DNA from: JAYFQF01 sp034927285
GTDB taxonomy: Bacteria > Bacillota > Peptococcia > DRI-13 > UBA5745
NCBI GenBank assembly: GCA_034927285.1
Contig: JAYFQF010000001.1
Coordinates: 1 to 64,000 of the forward strand
Direction of reading: 5' to 3'
DNA: 64,000 nt
Shown here: positions 1 to 8,030 of the stretch, in pieces
Layout: each line of letters starts with the position of its first letter
Numbering within the stretch: position 1 is the stretch's first letter
Made by a program: the position numbers and the translations under genes
Notes under the pieces: model-generated
What the model saw: the letters and a program-made list of their open reading frames with translations, nothing else
Database searches by the model: none
What the model was told of the DNA's origin: nothing

Positions 1-139
1 AATGTGCATGCCTGGGGACAACGTGAAAATGACCATCGAGCTGATCACGCCCATCGCCATTGAAAAGGGTCTGCGTTTCGCTATCCGCGAGGGCGGCCGT
101 ACGGTAGGCTCCGGCGTGGTATCCGAGATCGACGCCTAA
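1..139 (+). CDS. tuf: Elongation factor Tu, C-terminal end (partial)
   Basis: The window opens inside a gene whose last 46 codons read as the end of EF-Tu, the GTPase that carries aminoacyl-tRNA to the ribosome. The stretch contains MCMPGDNVKM, the ELITPIAIEKGLRFAIREGG region and the ending GSGVVSEIDA, all typical of EF-Tu beta-barrel domain 3. The start lies outside the window. A terminator follows 41 bases after the stop. tuf just upstream of the S10 operon is the usual Firmicutes order, but here about 3.7 kb of other genes separate the two. Confidence 0.95.
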   Translation, partial: MCMPGDNVKMTIELITPIAIEKGLRFAIREGGRTVGSGVVSEIDA

Positions 140-180
140 GTCAAACCCCCGAAAGTAAATAAACGGGTAAAAAGTGCCGA

Positions 181-217
181 CAGCCTCCGGAGAAATCCGG
201 GGGCTGTTTTGTTTTTG
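181..217 (+). terminator. Rho-independent terminator after tuf
   Basis: CAGCCTCCGG and CCGGGGGCTG form a GC-rich hairpin around a short A-rich loop, followed by TTTTGTTTTT. It closes the str/tuf transcription unit. Confidence 0.85.
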
Positions 218-499
218 GCGGTGTGTCCGGATCCTGTAGCCGTCCTGCCCGATAAAGTGGAAAAGCCCTTGCGATGAAAAAAACTTAACCTTTGTTCATA
301 AAATAAAGAGGTAATTTTTAACAAATGCCGAATATTGCAAAATGTCAAGAAAAAAACCAAGAAAAATGAATTAATTTTGCATATTTTAAGATAATATAGA
401 AAAAGAAGGAAAATTTCGACTCTCAATTATCGTTAAATTAAAGTTTATTATATTACCCAGATACGGTGGGGCGGAAGATGCCGTCAGGAGTTAGGAGAG
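218..499. other. AT-rich intergenic region before the sigma factor gene
   Basis: About 280 bases without a convincing gene. The part from about 290 to 460 is much richer in A and T than its surroundings and should hold the promoter of the sigma factor operon. TAATAT near 392-397 could be a -10, but no well-spaced -35 is seen, which would fit a promoter read by an alternative sigma factor. The small minus-strand frame here is low-complexity and not supported as a gene. Confidence 0.4.
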
Positions 500-1156
500 A
501 TGCTAATGGAGGCCGGGTGCCCGAAGCAACTGCCGCCGGAGATGATCGTAAAAATTTTCGAGCTTTATCATAAAACGATGCTGGCTATGGCATATGAGTT
601 CCTGAAGGATACTCATAAAGCGGAAGATGTGGTGCAGGAAGTTTTTGAACGATTGTCCAAGTATAAGCTGGATATCTACAATCCGTATTCGGTCAAGACC
701 AGATGCCTGATGAAGGTGATGGTCAGAAATGCGGCGTTGACCTATCGGGAGAAGGACAGCAGGCTTCCAACCATGCCTTTTCAGGACGAGCTTTATCGTG
801 AAATAGATTATATTGATCCGGAGAGACATTATTTGGAGAAAAGCGATTATTTGCGGATCATGGATATCATCGAGAAGATGGACCCGACCATCCGGGACGC
901 CATGAAGCTGAAATATGGCTTAGGGATGCCTACGGAGGAGATCTCCCAGGTGCTGGGGGTAAATTATGCGCTGACCAGATACAGGATCCAGCGGGGCAGA
1001 GTGCTTTTGCGGGCCGCCTTGGAGAAGGAGCGTGAGGAGCGAAAGACGCTTCTTGAACAGGAAGAGCAGGAAAGAAAAAAGCGCCAGGCCGACAAGGCTG
1101 AACAAGAACGGCAAAAGGAGAAAATCGTCATTCAGTTTATTGATACGGACCGCTAA
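500..1156 (+). CDS. RNA polymerase sigma factor, ECF-like
   Basis: A 218-residue protein with the two-part layout of small sigma-70 factors. Region 2 runs from about residue 20 to 90, with the acidic AEDVVQEVFERL stretch that binds core polymerase. Region 4-like helix-turn-helix lies at about 125-175 (MKLKYGLGMPTEEISQVLGV). The last 45 residues are a highly charged Glu/Lys/Arg helix, an unusual tail. ATG 500 is only 2 bases from AGGAG (493-497) but 9 from CAGGAG (485-490). ATG 506 is better spaced from AGGAG, so the true start may be 506. The next gene, 24 bases downstream, encodes a single-pass membrane protein, which suggests a sigma/anti-sigma pair. Confidence 0.75.
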   Translation: MLMEAGCPKQLPPEMIVKIFELYHKTMLAMAYEFLKDTHKAEDVVQEVFERLSKYKLDIYNPYSVKTRCLMKVMVRNAALTYREKDSRLPTMPFQDELYREIDYIDPERHYLEKSDYLRIMDIIEKMDPTIRDAMKLKYGLGMPTEEISQVLGVNYALTRYRIQRGRVLLRAALEKEREERKTLLEQEEQERKKRQADKAEQERQKEKIVIQFIDTDR

Positions 1157-1180
1157 GCCATAGATAAGGGTGGAAAAGAA

Positions 1181-1906
1181 ATGCACAAAGAAGACCTGGA
1201 CCAACAGCTTGACGCGTTGATCGAAAAGGCCATGAAGTTAAAAGTGATTGAAGAGTCGGAAAGCTTTTGCTGTCATCAGGAAGAGCTGCCGTTTGAGCCG
1301 TCTTCGGAGCATAAGAAATGGATGGAGGAATTTTTGAGCCGGCAGCAAAAGGCCGGGAGAGTCCGGAGAAGACACCGCCTCAGTACCAGGGCGGCGGCGG
1401 TGTTGTTAGCGGCAGCCCTGGGCACCACGGCTTTTATCAGCAGTGTGGAAGCGGCCCGCAGGCCGGTAGAGCGGTTTATCATGGAGGTGAAGAGCAGATA
1501 TACCAGCCTGGTGGCCATCGACCAGGAACCGGAGCGGGTAGGAGATGATCTGGTTTACGATCAGATCCCTGAGGACCTGGAGGACTTATATATATTAGAT
1601 TATGTGCCCTGGGGGTATAAGTTTGAAAGACTGGTGGTAAGTGAAGAAACATATCAAACCGAATATGCAAAGGGTGAAAGTAATAAATTTGATTTCCGTC
1701 AAATCATAGGTACAAGAAACATAGATGTGGATACGGAAAATGCGGAAGCAGAAAGAGTCTCTATAGACGGCGAATATTATTTGTTTTCGGAGAAAAACAG
1801 CATGCTCATTGTTGCGTGGCAAACGGATAAATACTCATTTGATCTTTCAGGGACGATTGATCGGGAAACGGCAATCCAGATCATTAAAGGCATCCAAAAA
1901 CAGTAA
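1181..1906 (+). CDS. Single-pass membrane protein with DUF4367-like domain, probable anti-sigma partner
   Basis: A 241-residue protein. Residues 1-60 are charged and predicted cytoplasmic. One hydrophobic segment at about 68-88 (AAAVLLAAALGTTAFISSV) is the only membrane span. The rest is extracellular and ends in a region like DUF4367 (IDGEYYLFSEKN, then a final helix with AIQIIKGI). Such proteins commonly sit next to ECF sigma genes in Clostridia and are thought to restrain the sigma factor. That role is inferred from topology and operon position. No zinc-type HxxxCxxC anti-sigma motif is seen. The next gene begins 13 bases after the stop. Confidence 0.65.
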   Translation: MHKEDLDQQLDALIEKAMKLKVIEESESFCCHQEELPFEPSSEHKKWMEEFLSRQQKAGRVRRRHRLSTRAAAVLLAAALGTTAFISSVEAARRPVERFIMEVKSRYTSLVAIDQEPERVGDDLVYDQIPEDLEDLYILDYVPWGYKFERLVVSEETYQTEYAKGESNKFDFRQIIGTRNIDVDTENAEAERVSIDGEYYLFSEKNSMLIVAWQTDKYSFDLSGTIDRETAIQIIKGIQKQ

Positions 1907-1919
1907 CGGGAGGTGTACA

Positions 1920-2357
1920 GTGAAAAAGTCGATCATTGCAGTATTATTGGTGGCCCTAGTTTGCTCATTAATCCCTGCCGCTGGCTTCGCCATTCCCCTG
2001 CCCTTGGGTTGGGACGGCGGCATCACACCCATGTATGTGGTCTTTACTTCCACGTTTTGTGATATAACAGTTAGCGGCAGTACTGCCACTTGCATGGCCG
2101 GAGGAGGTGGAAGTTCCCTTAATATCGACTATGTGACTGTCGACATGAGCCTCTGGTCCGGGACCAAGGGCAGCGGCAGCTATCCCACCGAGGTCAAAAC
2201 CTGGTCCACCTACACCAGCGGAGGATCTTACGGAAGCACGTCGAAAACCACCACGGTGTCCAGCAGTTATGACTATCAGTTGTTTGCCACCGTCAAAGCC
2301 TACAAAAACGGCAGCCTGGTAGATATCGACTACAAGACAGATTATTACTACAATTAG
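1920..2357 (+). CDS. Small secreted protein of unknown function
   Basis: A 145-residue product starting at GTG 1920, 5 bases after GGGAGGTG (1908-1915). Longer upstream frames run through the end of the previous gene and are not needed. The N-terminus is a clear signal peptide (VKKSIIAVLLVALVCSL, cleavage probably after AGFA). The mature part is about 120 residues, rich in Ser, Thr, Gly and Tyr with alternating polar/hydrophobic strands, and probably beta-sheet. Two cysteines (FTSTFCD, SGSTATCM) could form a disulfide. It is the third gene of the sigma factor operon and may be an exported output or signal of that system. The family was not recognised. Confidence 0.6.
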   Translation: MKKSIIAVLLVALVCSLIPAAGFAIPLPLGWDGGITPMYVVFTSTFCDITVSGSTATCMAGGGGSSLNIDYVTVDMSLWSGTKGSGSYPTEVKTWSTYTSGGSYGSTSKTTTVSSSYDYQLFATVKAYKNGSLVDIDYKTDYYYN

Positions 2358-2525
2358 TCTCCGGGGCCGGCTGTTAGGGAGCCTGCCCAAGAGAAAAAGC
2401 TTTGTCACAGTATATCTCGGAAGACTAAAAAAGCGGAATGTGTTTTTCTCAACACCTGTGTTAACTGATTTGCATTAGTTGGCCTCTGACTACATAGAGG
2501 CACCCGATTGCCGTTTCCAGTCAAT

Positions 2526-2558
2526 AAGACGCAGACCACCGGGCCTGCGTCTTTTTAT
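2526..2558 (+). terminator. Rho-independent terminator of the sigma factor operon
   Basis: AAGACGCAG pairs with CTGCGTCTT around ACCACCGGGC and is followed by TTTTATTT. Confidence 0.85.
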
Positions 2559-2586
2559 TTGTGAATTTTATCCTTTTATTCCGGCT

Positions 2587-2615
2587 TTGTTCCCCGGCAG
2601 AATCTGTGGTACAAT
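2587..2615 (+). promoter_or_regulatory. Promoter of the methyltransferase gene
   Basis: TTGTTC (-35), a 17-base spacer and TACAAT (-10), placed 20 bases before the start codon. AAAGGAGG lies between the promoter and the start. Confidence 0.65.
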
Positions 2616-2634
2616 CGGGAAAGGAGGCGGTCGC

Positions 2635-3345
2635 ATGAAAAAATTGAATCAGGAGTTAAATCAGCTTCACGTAAAAAAAGCCCTGGACATCGCTACGCGC
2701 ACCGGGGATTTTGCCCTGACCCTGGCCCGGGAGCTGGGGAGCTATGAGGAAATCATCGCCATTGATATTGATGAAAAAGCCATGGAAAAAGGCAAGGCCA
2801 AGCTGGGAGAAATCCCCGGTCTCGGCTTTGAAAAGCAGGACGGCTGCCATACGGCATATCCGGATCACAGCTTTGACCTGATCGGCATTTCCAACTCCCT
2901 GCATCACTTCCCCGACCTGGAGGCCCTTTTTGCGGAGATCCGCAGGCTGCTGGCGCCGGGAGGGACCCTGGTGGTTAACGAAATGCCCCGGGACCGGCAG
3001 GAGGGAGCGGCGGCCAGCCATTTTTTGCTGCATTACTGGGATTGCAGCGTGGACACGGCCCGGGGCGTTTTCCACCGCAAGAACTACAGCTGCGCCGAAA
3101 TCCTGGACATCCTGAAAAAGCACGGCGTTGTAGTGGAGAAGGATTTCCTGGATCAGCCCACGGATCCCCAACTGGTGCCGCCGTTGATCAAACGGGTGGA
3201 AAGCATGGAAGAAAAGCTGGAAAAGGTCAAGGACGCGCCGGACTATCAGGCGATGAAGGCTGAAATGGACAAGGTCCGTCAGCACTATAATCGTTACGGT
3301 ATGGCCCGGGCCAACCAATACGTGGTGTTCGGCAAAATGGAATAG
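2635..3345 (+). CDS. Class I SAM-dependent methyltransferase
   Basis: A 236-residue protein. The start at ATG 2635 is fixed by AAAGGAGG 8-15 bases upstream; the open frame extends further up but crosses the preceding terminator. It has the Rossmann order of class I methyltransferases: motif I as ALDIATRTGDFALTLA (a degenerate glycine loop), the acidic AIDIDEKAM end of strand 2, FDLIGISNSLHHF for motif IV, and LAPGGTLVVNEM for motif VI. The C-terminal third is charged helix. The methyl acceptor cannot be told. It is monocistronic with its own promoter, next to a tandem repeat array. Confidence 0.8.
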   Translation: MKKLNQELNQLHVKKALDIATRTGDFALTLARELGSYEEIIAIDIDEKAMEKGKAKLGEIPGLGFEKQDGCHTAYPDHSFDLIGISNSLHHFPDLEALFAEIRRLLAPGGTLVVNEMPRDRQEGAAASHFLLHYWDCSVDTARGVFHRKNYSCAEILDILKKHGVVVEKDFLDQPTDPQLVPPLIKRVESMEEKLEKVKDAPDYQAMKAEMDKVRQHYNRYGMARANQYVVFGKME

Positions 3346-3365
3346 GAGAGAAGAATAAAAGCACA

Positions 3366-3528
3366 CCCAAATGAATTTGTTGGCGAAGTAAAATTGTTTG
3401 CGAAGTAATGCGAAGTTAAATGATAAGCGAGATCAGTTTATCTGCGAAGTAAAATGGTAAGCCGAATCAATTTGTTAGCAAAGTGAAGCCGTTAGCGAGA
3501 TCGGCTTATAAGCTAGATCAGAAATCAG
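3366..3528. repeat. Degenerate 17-nt tandem repeat array
   Basis: A run of units begins with GCGAAG or variants at 3383, 3400, 3410, 3427, 3444, 3461, 3478, 3495 and 3512. Every step is exactly 17 nt except one 10-nt unit at 3400. A further degenerate unit covers 3366-3382. The clearest unit is GCGAAGTAAAATTGTTT. No reading frame or CRISPR-type spacers are present. The core resembles the 19-nt units at 55335-55448. Confidence 0.8.
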
Positions 3529-3533
3529 GCGGA

Positions 3534-3580
3534 GGGCTGCTGTCCGTTCCTTTTCTCCGGGGCGGACGGCAGCCTTTTGC
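3534..3580 (+). terminator. Rho-independent terminator
   Basis: GGGCTGCTGTCCG pairs with CGGACGGCAGCC around a 16-base loop and is followed by TTTTGCC. It would end transcripts that run through the methyltransferase gene and the repeat array. Confidence 0.8.
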
Positions 3581-3730
3581 CTGAGCCGCATTCTTAAGCG
3601 TTTTCCCTTCGAATCCCCACGGGGCACAGATTTAGTGTCCGCTAACGGTGGACAACCCCAGGAAAATAAATGTTCACAAATTGTTTACAAATACGAAGGC
3701 ATAAAGAAATAAACACAAAAGAAAAAAACC

Positions 3731-3759
3731 TTGCGTCGCATAGATTTACCTGTTATAAT
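3731..3759 (+). promoter_or_regulatory. Promoter of the S10-spc-alpha operon
   Basis: TTGCGT, a 17-base spacer and a perfect TATAAT. This is the only good promoter between the upstream terminator and rpsJ. Confidence 0.8.
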
Positions 3760-3765
3760 ACGAGG

Positions 3766-3921
3766 GTATGGCTACATGCGATGAAACGGAAGGTTGCCGG
3801 GTGCCATGACACGCCGGAGGGCGTTGCTCATGAAAGGCGTTGCAAATGGCGTAATGCCGGGGAATTTCCGTGGAGTATGTCCGAAAAAAACATCTCGGGC
3901 AAAAAGGAGGAAAACAAAATT
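3766..3921 (+). promoter_or_regulatory. 5' leader of the ribosomal protein operon
   Basis: About 155 transcribed bases precede rpsJ. They hold several pairing segments, including TTGCCGGGTGCCATGACA and GGGGAATTTCCGTGGAGTAT, and end in AAAAAGGAGG. Long structured leaders here carry translational control by a ribosomal protein (L4 in E. coli). The equivalent role in this organism is inferred from position only. Confidence 0.5.
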
Positions 3922-4233
3922 ATGGCCAAACAACAAAAAATCAGAATCCGTCTGAAGGCTTACGATCACAAGATCCTCGACGCCTCAGCGGAAAAAATCG
4001 TGGACACCGCCAAGCGCACCGGTGCCAGTGTAGCGGGCCCGGTTCCCCTGCCTACGGAGCGGAACCTGTACACGATCCTGAGATCTCCTCACGTAAACAA
4101 GGACTCTCGGGAGCAGTTCGAAATGAGGACCCACAAACGGTTGATCGACATTATCGATCCCACGCCCAAAACTGTCGATTCCCTGATGAGTCTGGACCTG
4201 CCGGCGGGCGTCGATATTGAAATCAAGCTTTAG
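3922..4233 (+). CDS. rpsJ: 30S ribosomal protein S10
   Basis: A 103-residue S10, the usual length. The start ATG 3922 follows AAAAAGGAGG; a longer frame upstream runs through the leader and is not real. Characteristic segments are IRIRLKAYDHKILDASAEKI and the RSPHVNKDSREQFEMRTHKR loop that binds 16S rRNA in the small-subunit head. S10 also pairs with NusB in antitermination. It is the first gene of the operon, 13 bases before rplC. Confidence 0.97.
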   Translation: MAKQQKIRIRLKAYDHKILDASAEKIVDTAKRTGASVAGPVPLPTERNLYTILRSPHVNKDSREQFEMRTHKRLIDIIDPTPKTVDSLMSLDLPAGVDIEIKL

Positions 4234-4246
4234 GAGGTAGCGCACA

Positions 4247-4873
4247 GTGAATAAAGGTATTTTAGGAACGAAGCTGGGCATGCTGCAGATTTTTGACGAA
4301 GTCGGTAAGGTTGTCCCCGTTACTGTTGTTCAGGCGGGACCCTGCGTTGTGACTCAGAAAAAGACCGTTGATACCGACGGATACGATGCGATCCAGGTGG
4401 GGTATGTACCTGCCAAAGAAAATCAGGTGAATAAGCCCATGAAGGGCCACTTCGCCAAACAGGGCGTCAGCGCCATGAAGCACCTGAAAGAATTCAGAAT
4501 GGAAGACATCAGCTCCTTCGAGCTGGGCCAGGAAATCAAAGCCGACGTTTTTGCCGCCGGAGATCTGGTAGATGTAACCGGCGTCAGCAAGGGCAAGGGC
4601 TTCCAGGGTTCCATCAAGCGGCATGGCTTCAGCAGAGGACCCATGCAGCACGGCTCCAAATATCACCGGAGAAACGGTTCTCTGGGCGCCAAGGGCCCGG
4701 CCAGGGTATTCCTGGGCCGCAAGGGACCCGGCCGTATGGGCGGCGATGTCGTCACCGTCCAGGGATTGAAAATCGTGAAGGTGGACGCCGAAAAGGACCT
4801 GATCCTGATCCGCGGTGCTGTTCCCGGCCCCAAAAAGAGCATCATTACTATTCGGAACTCCGTGAAAGCCTAA
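4247..4873 (+). CDS. rplC: 50S ribosomal protein L3
   Basis: A 208-residue L3, an early 23S rRNA binder near the peptidyl transferase centre. It begins at GTG 4247 after TAGGAGGT, with the family opening KGILGTKLGM. The extended loop (GFSRGPMQHGSKYHRRNGSLG) and the glycine-rich FLGRKGPGRMGG segment reach toward the active site. The residue after LGM is Leu where Thr is common. 41 bases separate it from rplD. Confidence 0.97.
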   Translation: MNKGILGTKLGMLQIFDEVGKVVPVTVVQAGPCVVTQKKTVDTDGYDAIQVGYVPAKENQVNKPMKGHFAKQGVSAMKHLKEFRMEDISSFELGQEIKADVFAAGDLVDVTGVSKGKGFQGSIKRHGFSRGPMQHGSKYHRRNGSLGAKGPARVFLGRKGPGRMGGDVVTVQGLKIVKVDAEKDLILIRGAVPGPKKSIITIRNSVKA

Positions 4874-4914
4874 GGGCGGCAGCGATCCGAAAGACTTGAA
4901 GGAGGAAAAGTCAA

Positions 4915-5538
4915 ATGTCTAAAGTTGCCCTTTATAATTTAGAAGGCCAGCAAGTGGGCGAGATCGAATTAAATGATGCCGTGTTTGGCATTGAGCCTAA
5001 CGAATCCGTCGTTCATGAAGCCGTGGTCATGCAGTTAGCCAGTCTCCGCCGGGGCACTGTGGGCGTAAAAAACCGCGCTCTGGTCAGCGGCGGCGGCAAA
5101 AAACCTTTCCGCCAGAAAGGTACCGGCCGCGCCCGCGCCGGTTCCAGCCGTTCTCCCCTGTGGAGAAAGGGCGGCGTGGTCTTTGGGCCCCAGGCCAGAA
5201 GCTACGCCTATGCGATTCCCCGGAAAAAACGCCGCCTGGCGATGAAATCCGTCCTTTCCGACAAGGTTGCCAGCGGCAATCTGATCGTGGTGGACGAGAT
5301 CAAGATGAAAGAGCCCAGCACCAAGTCCATGGCTGCCTCTTTAGCCAAGCTGGGCGTTGAAAGAAAAGCTCTGGTTGTCACCGGCTGCATCGACGCCTGC
5401 CGTTCCGCCCGGAACCTCGAAGGCGTAAAGCCCACCAATGCAGAGGGTTTGAATGTCTACGACATCTTGAACCACGAAAAGCTGGTCATCAGCCAGGAAC
5501 AGATCGCCAAGATCGAGGAGGTGCTGGCAGATGCGTAA
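4915..5538 (+). CDS. rplD: 50S ribosomal protein L4
   Basis: A 207-residue L4. The conserved loop that lines the exit tunnel is visible at about residues 60-85 (KKPFRQKGTGRARAGSSRSP). In proteobacteria L4 also represses its own operon through the leader RNA. The start ATG 4915 follows GGAGGAAAAG. Its 3' end overlaps rplW by 8 bases, so the two are probably translationally coupled. Confidence 0.97.
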   Translation: MSKVALYNLEGQQVGEIELNDAVFGIEPNESVVHEAVVMQLASLRRGTVGVKNRALVSGGGKKPFRQKGTGRARAGSSRSPLWRKGGVVFGPQARSYAYAIPRKKRRLAMKSVLSDKVASGNLIVVDEIKMKEPSTKSMAASLAKLGVERKALVVTGCIDACRSARNLEGVKPTNAEGLNVYDILNHEKLVISQEQIAKIEEVLADA

Positions 5539-5815
5539 TCCCCACGAGGTACTGATCAAGCCCATCGTTACAGAGAAAACCTCTGGCCTGATGGCGGAAA
5601 ACAAATATACCTTCAAGGTTGATAAAGCCGCAAATAAGATTGAAATCAAACACGCTGTAGAGAAAGCTTTCAAGGTTGACGTCACCGACGTGAAAACCAT
5701 GAATATGCCCGGTAAACTGAAGCGTCAGGGCAAAACTTCCGGGATGACTCCCGAATGGAAGAAAGCCATCGTTACGCTGAAGGACGGACAGCGTTTGCCG
5801 CTCTTTGAAGAATAG
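5531..5815 (+). CDS. rplW: 50S ribosomal protein L23
   Basis: A 94-residue L23, located at the exit of the peptide tunnel, where it docks trigger factor and SRP. Family features are IKPIVTEKTSGLM at the N-terminus and KYTFKVDKAANKIEIKHAVE. The start overlaps the end of rplD. There is no separate strong ribosome binding site other than GAGGTGCTGGCAG inside rplD. Confidence 0.97.
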   Translation: MRNPHEVLIKPIVTEKTSGLMAENKYTFKVDKAANKIEIKHAVEKAFKVDVTDVKTMNMPGKLKRQGKTSGMTPEWKKAIVTLKDGQRLPLFEE

Positions 5816-5847
5816 GCGAAACTTACCATTAAGGAGGCAAGAGTAAA

Positions 5848-6681
5848 ATGGCTGTAAAAAGCTTTAGACCTATTACACCCTCTCGTCGGCAGATGACTGT
5901 TGCGACCTTCGACGAGCTGACCACAGACAAGCCGGAACGCTCTTTGGTGGTTCCTCTGAAAAAGAGAGCCGGCAGAAACAATCAGGGCAGACTCACCGTC
6001 CGCCATCAGGGCGGCGGTCATAAGAGAATGTACCGCATCATTGATTTCAAACGAAATAAAGACGGAGTCCCCGCCAAAGTGGCCTCCATCGAGTACGATC
6101 CCAACCGCAGCTGCTACATCGCCCTGCTGAACTATAACGACGGCGAAAAGCGGTATATCCTGGCTCCCAACGGGCTGAAGGTGGGAGATACCGTGGTCAG
6201 CGGTTCCGGCGCCGACATCAAAATCGGCAATGCCCTGCCCCTGGCCAATATCCCCGTAGGCACCGTGGTGCACAATATCGAGCTGAAGCCCCTCAAAGGC
6301 GGCCAGATCGTCCGCAGCGCCGGCTCCGCCGCCCAGTTGATGGCCAAAGAAGGCAAATACGCTTCCCTGCGTCTTCCTTCCGGCGAGGTCAGGAAGATCC
6401 TGATGGCCTGCCGGGCCACGATCGGCCAGCTGTCCAATCTGGAAAACGACATCGTAAATATTGGTAAAGCCGGCCGTTCCCGCTGGCTGAATATACGCCC
6501 CGCCAACCGCGGCGTAGTGATGAATCCCTGCGACCATCCCCATGGCGGCGGCGAAGGCCGTTCTCCTGTGGGACGCAAACGTCCCGTTACTCCCTGGGGT
6601 AAATCCGCGATCGGCGGCAACACCAGAAAGAAGAAAAACCCCAGCAACAAGTATATTGTTACTTCTCGCAAAACGAAATAA
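5848..6681 (+). CDS. rplB: 50S ribosomal protein L2
   Basis: A 277-residue L2 needed for subunit association and peptidyl transfer. It carries RNNQGRLTVRHQGGGHKR near the N-terminus and HPHGGGEGRSPVGRKRPVTP near the C-terminus, which includes the histidine implicated at the catalytic centre. The start ATG 5848 follows AAGGAGGC. Confidence 0.98.
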   Translation: MAVKSFRPITPSRRQMTVATFDELTTDKPERSLVVPLKKRAGRNNQGRLTVRHQGGGHKRMYRIIDFKRNKDGVPAKVASIEYDPNRSCYIALLNYNDGEKRYILAPNGLKVGDTVVSGSGADIKIGNALPLANIPVGTVVHNIELKPLKGGQIVRSAGSAAQLMAKEGKYASLRLPSGEVRKILMACRATIGQLSNLENDIVNIGKAGRSRWLNIRPANRGVVMNPCDHPHGGGEGRSPVGRKRPVTPWGKSAIGGNTRKKKNPSNKYIVTSRKTK

Positions 6682-6706
6682 TAGCTAAAGGAAAGGAGGC
6701 GCCTCC

Positions 6707-6985
6707 ATGGGAAGATCTGTTAAAAAGGGCCCCTATGTTGAAGAAAGATTATTGAGCCGCATTAAAGCGATGAATGAAACCAACGAGAAAAGGGTCATCA
6801 AGACCTGGTCTCGCCGTTCTACGATATTCCCCCAGATGGTGGGCCACACCATCGCGGTCTATGACGGCCGTAAACACGTGCCGGTCTATGTCACGGAGGA
6901 TATGGTCGGGCATAAACTGGGTGAGTTTGCCCCCACCCGCACATTTAAAGGACACGCTGGTGATAAATCCAGCGCCGCCAGATAA
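6707..6985 (+). CDS. rpsS: 30S ribosomal protein S19
   Basis: A 92-residue S19 of the small-subunit head, next to S13. It begins GRSVKKGPYVEERLL and contains IKTWSRRSTIFPQMVGHTIA and KLGEFAPTRTFKGH, all family hallmarks. The start ATG 6707 is preceded by GAAAGGAGG. Confidence 0.97.
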   Translation: MGRSVKKGPYVEERLLSRIKAMNETNEKRVIKTWSRRSTIFPQMVGHTIAVYDGRKHVPVYVTEDMVGHKLGEFAPTRTFKGHAGDKSSAAR

Positions 6986-7005
6986 GAGGGAGAGGAGGAA
7001 CCATG

Positions 7006-7344
7006 ATGACAAAAGAAGCCAAGGCGGTAGCCCGGTTTGTCCGGATCTCTCCCCGTAAGGCCCGGGCGGTAATCGATCTGATCCGGGGTAAAGAGTTGGC
7101 GGAGGCCGAAGCTATCCTGAAGTTCACCGTACACAAGGGCACCGAGCCCATCGGCAAGGTACTGCAATCCGCAGCCGCCAATGCCGAACACAACTTTGAA
7201 ATGAACCGTGACGCCCTCTATGTGAAAGAGGCTTTTGTGGACGGCGGCCCCGTGATGAAACGGATGATGCCCAGAGCTCAGGGCCGGGCCGACATCATCA
7301 AAAAGCGTACCAGTCACATTACCATTGTCGTCGGTGAGAAATAA
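7006..7344 (+). CDS. rplV: 50S ribosomal protein L22
   Basis: L22 of about 112 residues, whose beta-hairpin lines the exit tunnel near the macrolide site. Visible features are VRISPRKARAVIDLIRGKE and the hairpin region with MKRMMPRAQGRADIIKKRTSH. Two adjacent ATGs exist (7003 and 7006). The second is better spaced (7 bases) from GAGGAGG at 6992-6998 and was chosen. Confidence 0.96.
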   Translation: MTKEAKAVARFVRISPRKARAVIDLIRGKELAEAEAILKFTVHKGTEPIGKVLQSAAANAEHNFEMNRDALYVKEAFVDGGPVMKRMMPRAQGRADIIKKRTSHITIVVGEK

Positions 7345-7358
7345 GGAGGGAATAACGA

Positions 7359-8030
7359 GTGGGCCAGAAAGTACATCCCAAGGGAATGCGTGTGGGAATC
7401 ATCCGTGGCTGGGAAAGCAATTGGTATGCGGATAAAAAGAATTTTTCCGACATGCTTCTGGAAGATATTAAAGTTCGCGATTATGTGAAAAACAAACTGT
7501 TCCAGGCCGGTGTTTCCGGCGTGGATATCGAGCGCAGCGCCAACCGGATCAAGGTTACCATCAAGACTGCCAAACCGGGTATCGTTATCGGCCGGGGCGG
7601 CATGGAAGTGGAAGTCCTGCGCAAAGAACTGGAAAAACTCACCGGAAAGAAGATCAACATCAATATTTCCGAGATCAAAAAACCCGAGCTGGACGCCCAG
7701 CTGGTAGCCGAGGGCATCGCCGCCCAGCTGGTGAAGCGTATCGCTTTCCGCCGGGCCATGAAGCAATCCGTAAACCGCACCATGAGGCTGGGGGCCCAGG
7801 GCGTGAAAATTTCCTGCGCCGGCCGTCTGGGCGGCGCCGAGATCGCCCGTACCGAATGGTACAGCGAGGGTAAAGTGCCTCTGCATACCTTAAGAGCCGA
7901 CATTGACTATGGTTTTGCGGAAGCAAACACCACTTACGGCAAGATCGGCGTCAAGGTCTGGATCTACAAAGGCGAGATCCTGCCCGAGGCTAAAGTCCGG
8001 AAGGAGGAAGCTGCCAATGTTACTGCCTAA
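7359..8030 (+). CDS. rpsC: 30S ribosomal protein S3
   Basis: A 223-residue S3 at the mRNA entry site, starting at GTG 7359 after AAGGAGGG. It opens MGQKVHPKGMRVGII, carries a type II KH domain with the GRGG loop (VIGRGGMEVE) and has the conserved C-terminal half (GVKISCAGRLGGAEIARTEW). Its last 14 bases overlap rplP. Confidence 0.97.
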   Translation: MGQKVHPKGMRVGIIRGWESNWYADKKNFSDMLLEDIKVRDYVKNKLFQAGVSGVDIERSANRIKVTIKTAKPGIVIGRGGMEVEVLRKELEKLTGKKININISEIKKPELDAQLVAEGIAAQLVKRIAFRRAMKQSVNRTMRLGAQGVKISCAGRLGGAEIARTEWYSEGKVPLHTLRADIDYGFAEANTTYGKIGVKVWIYKGEILPEAKVRKEEAANVTA

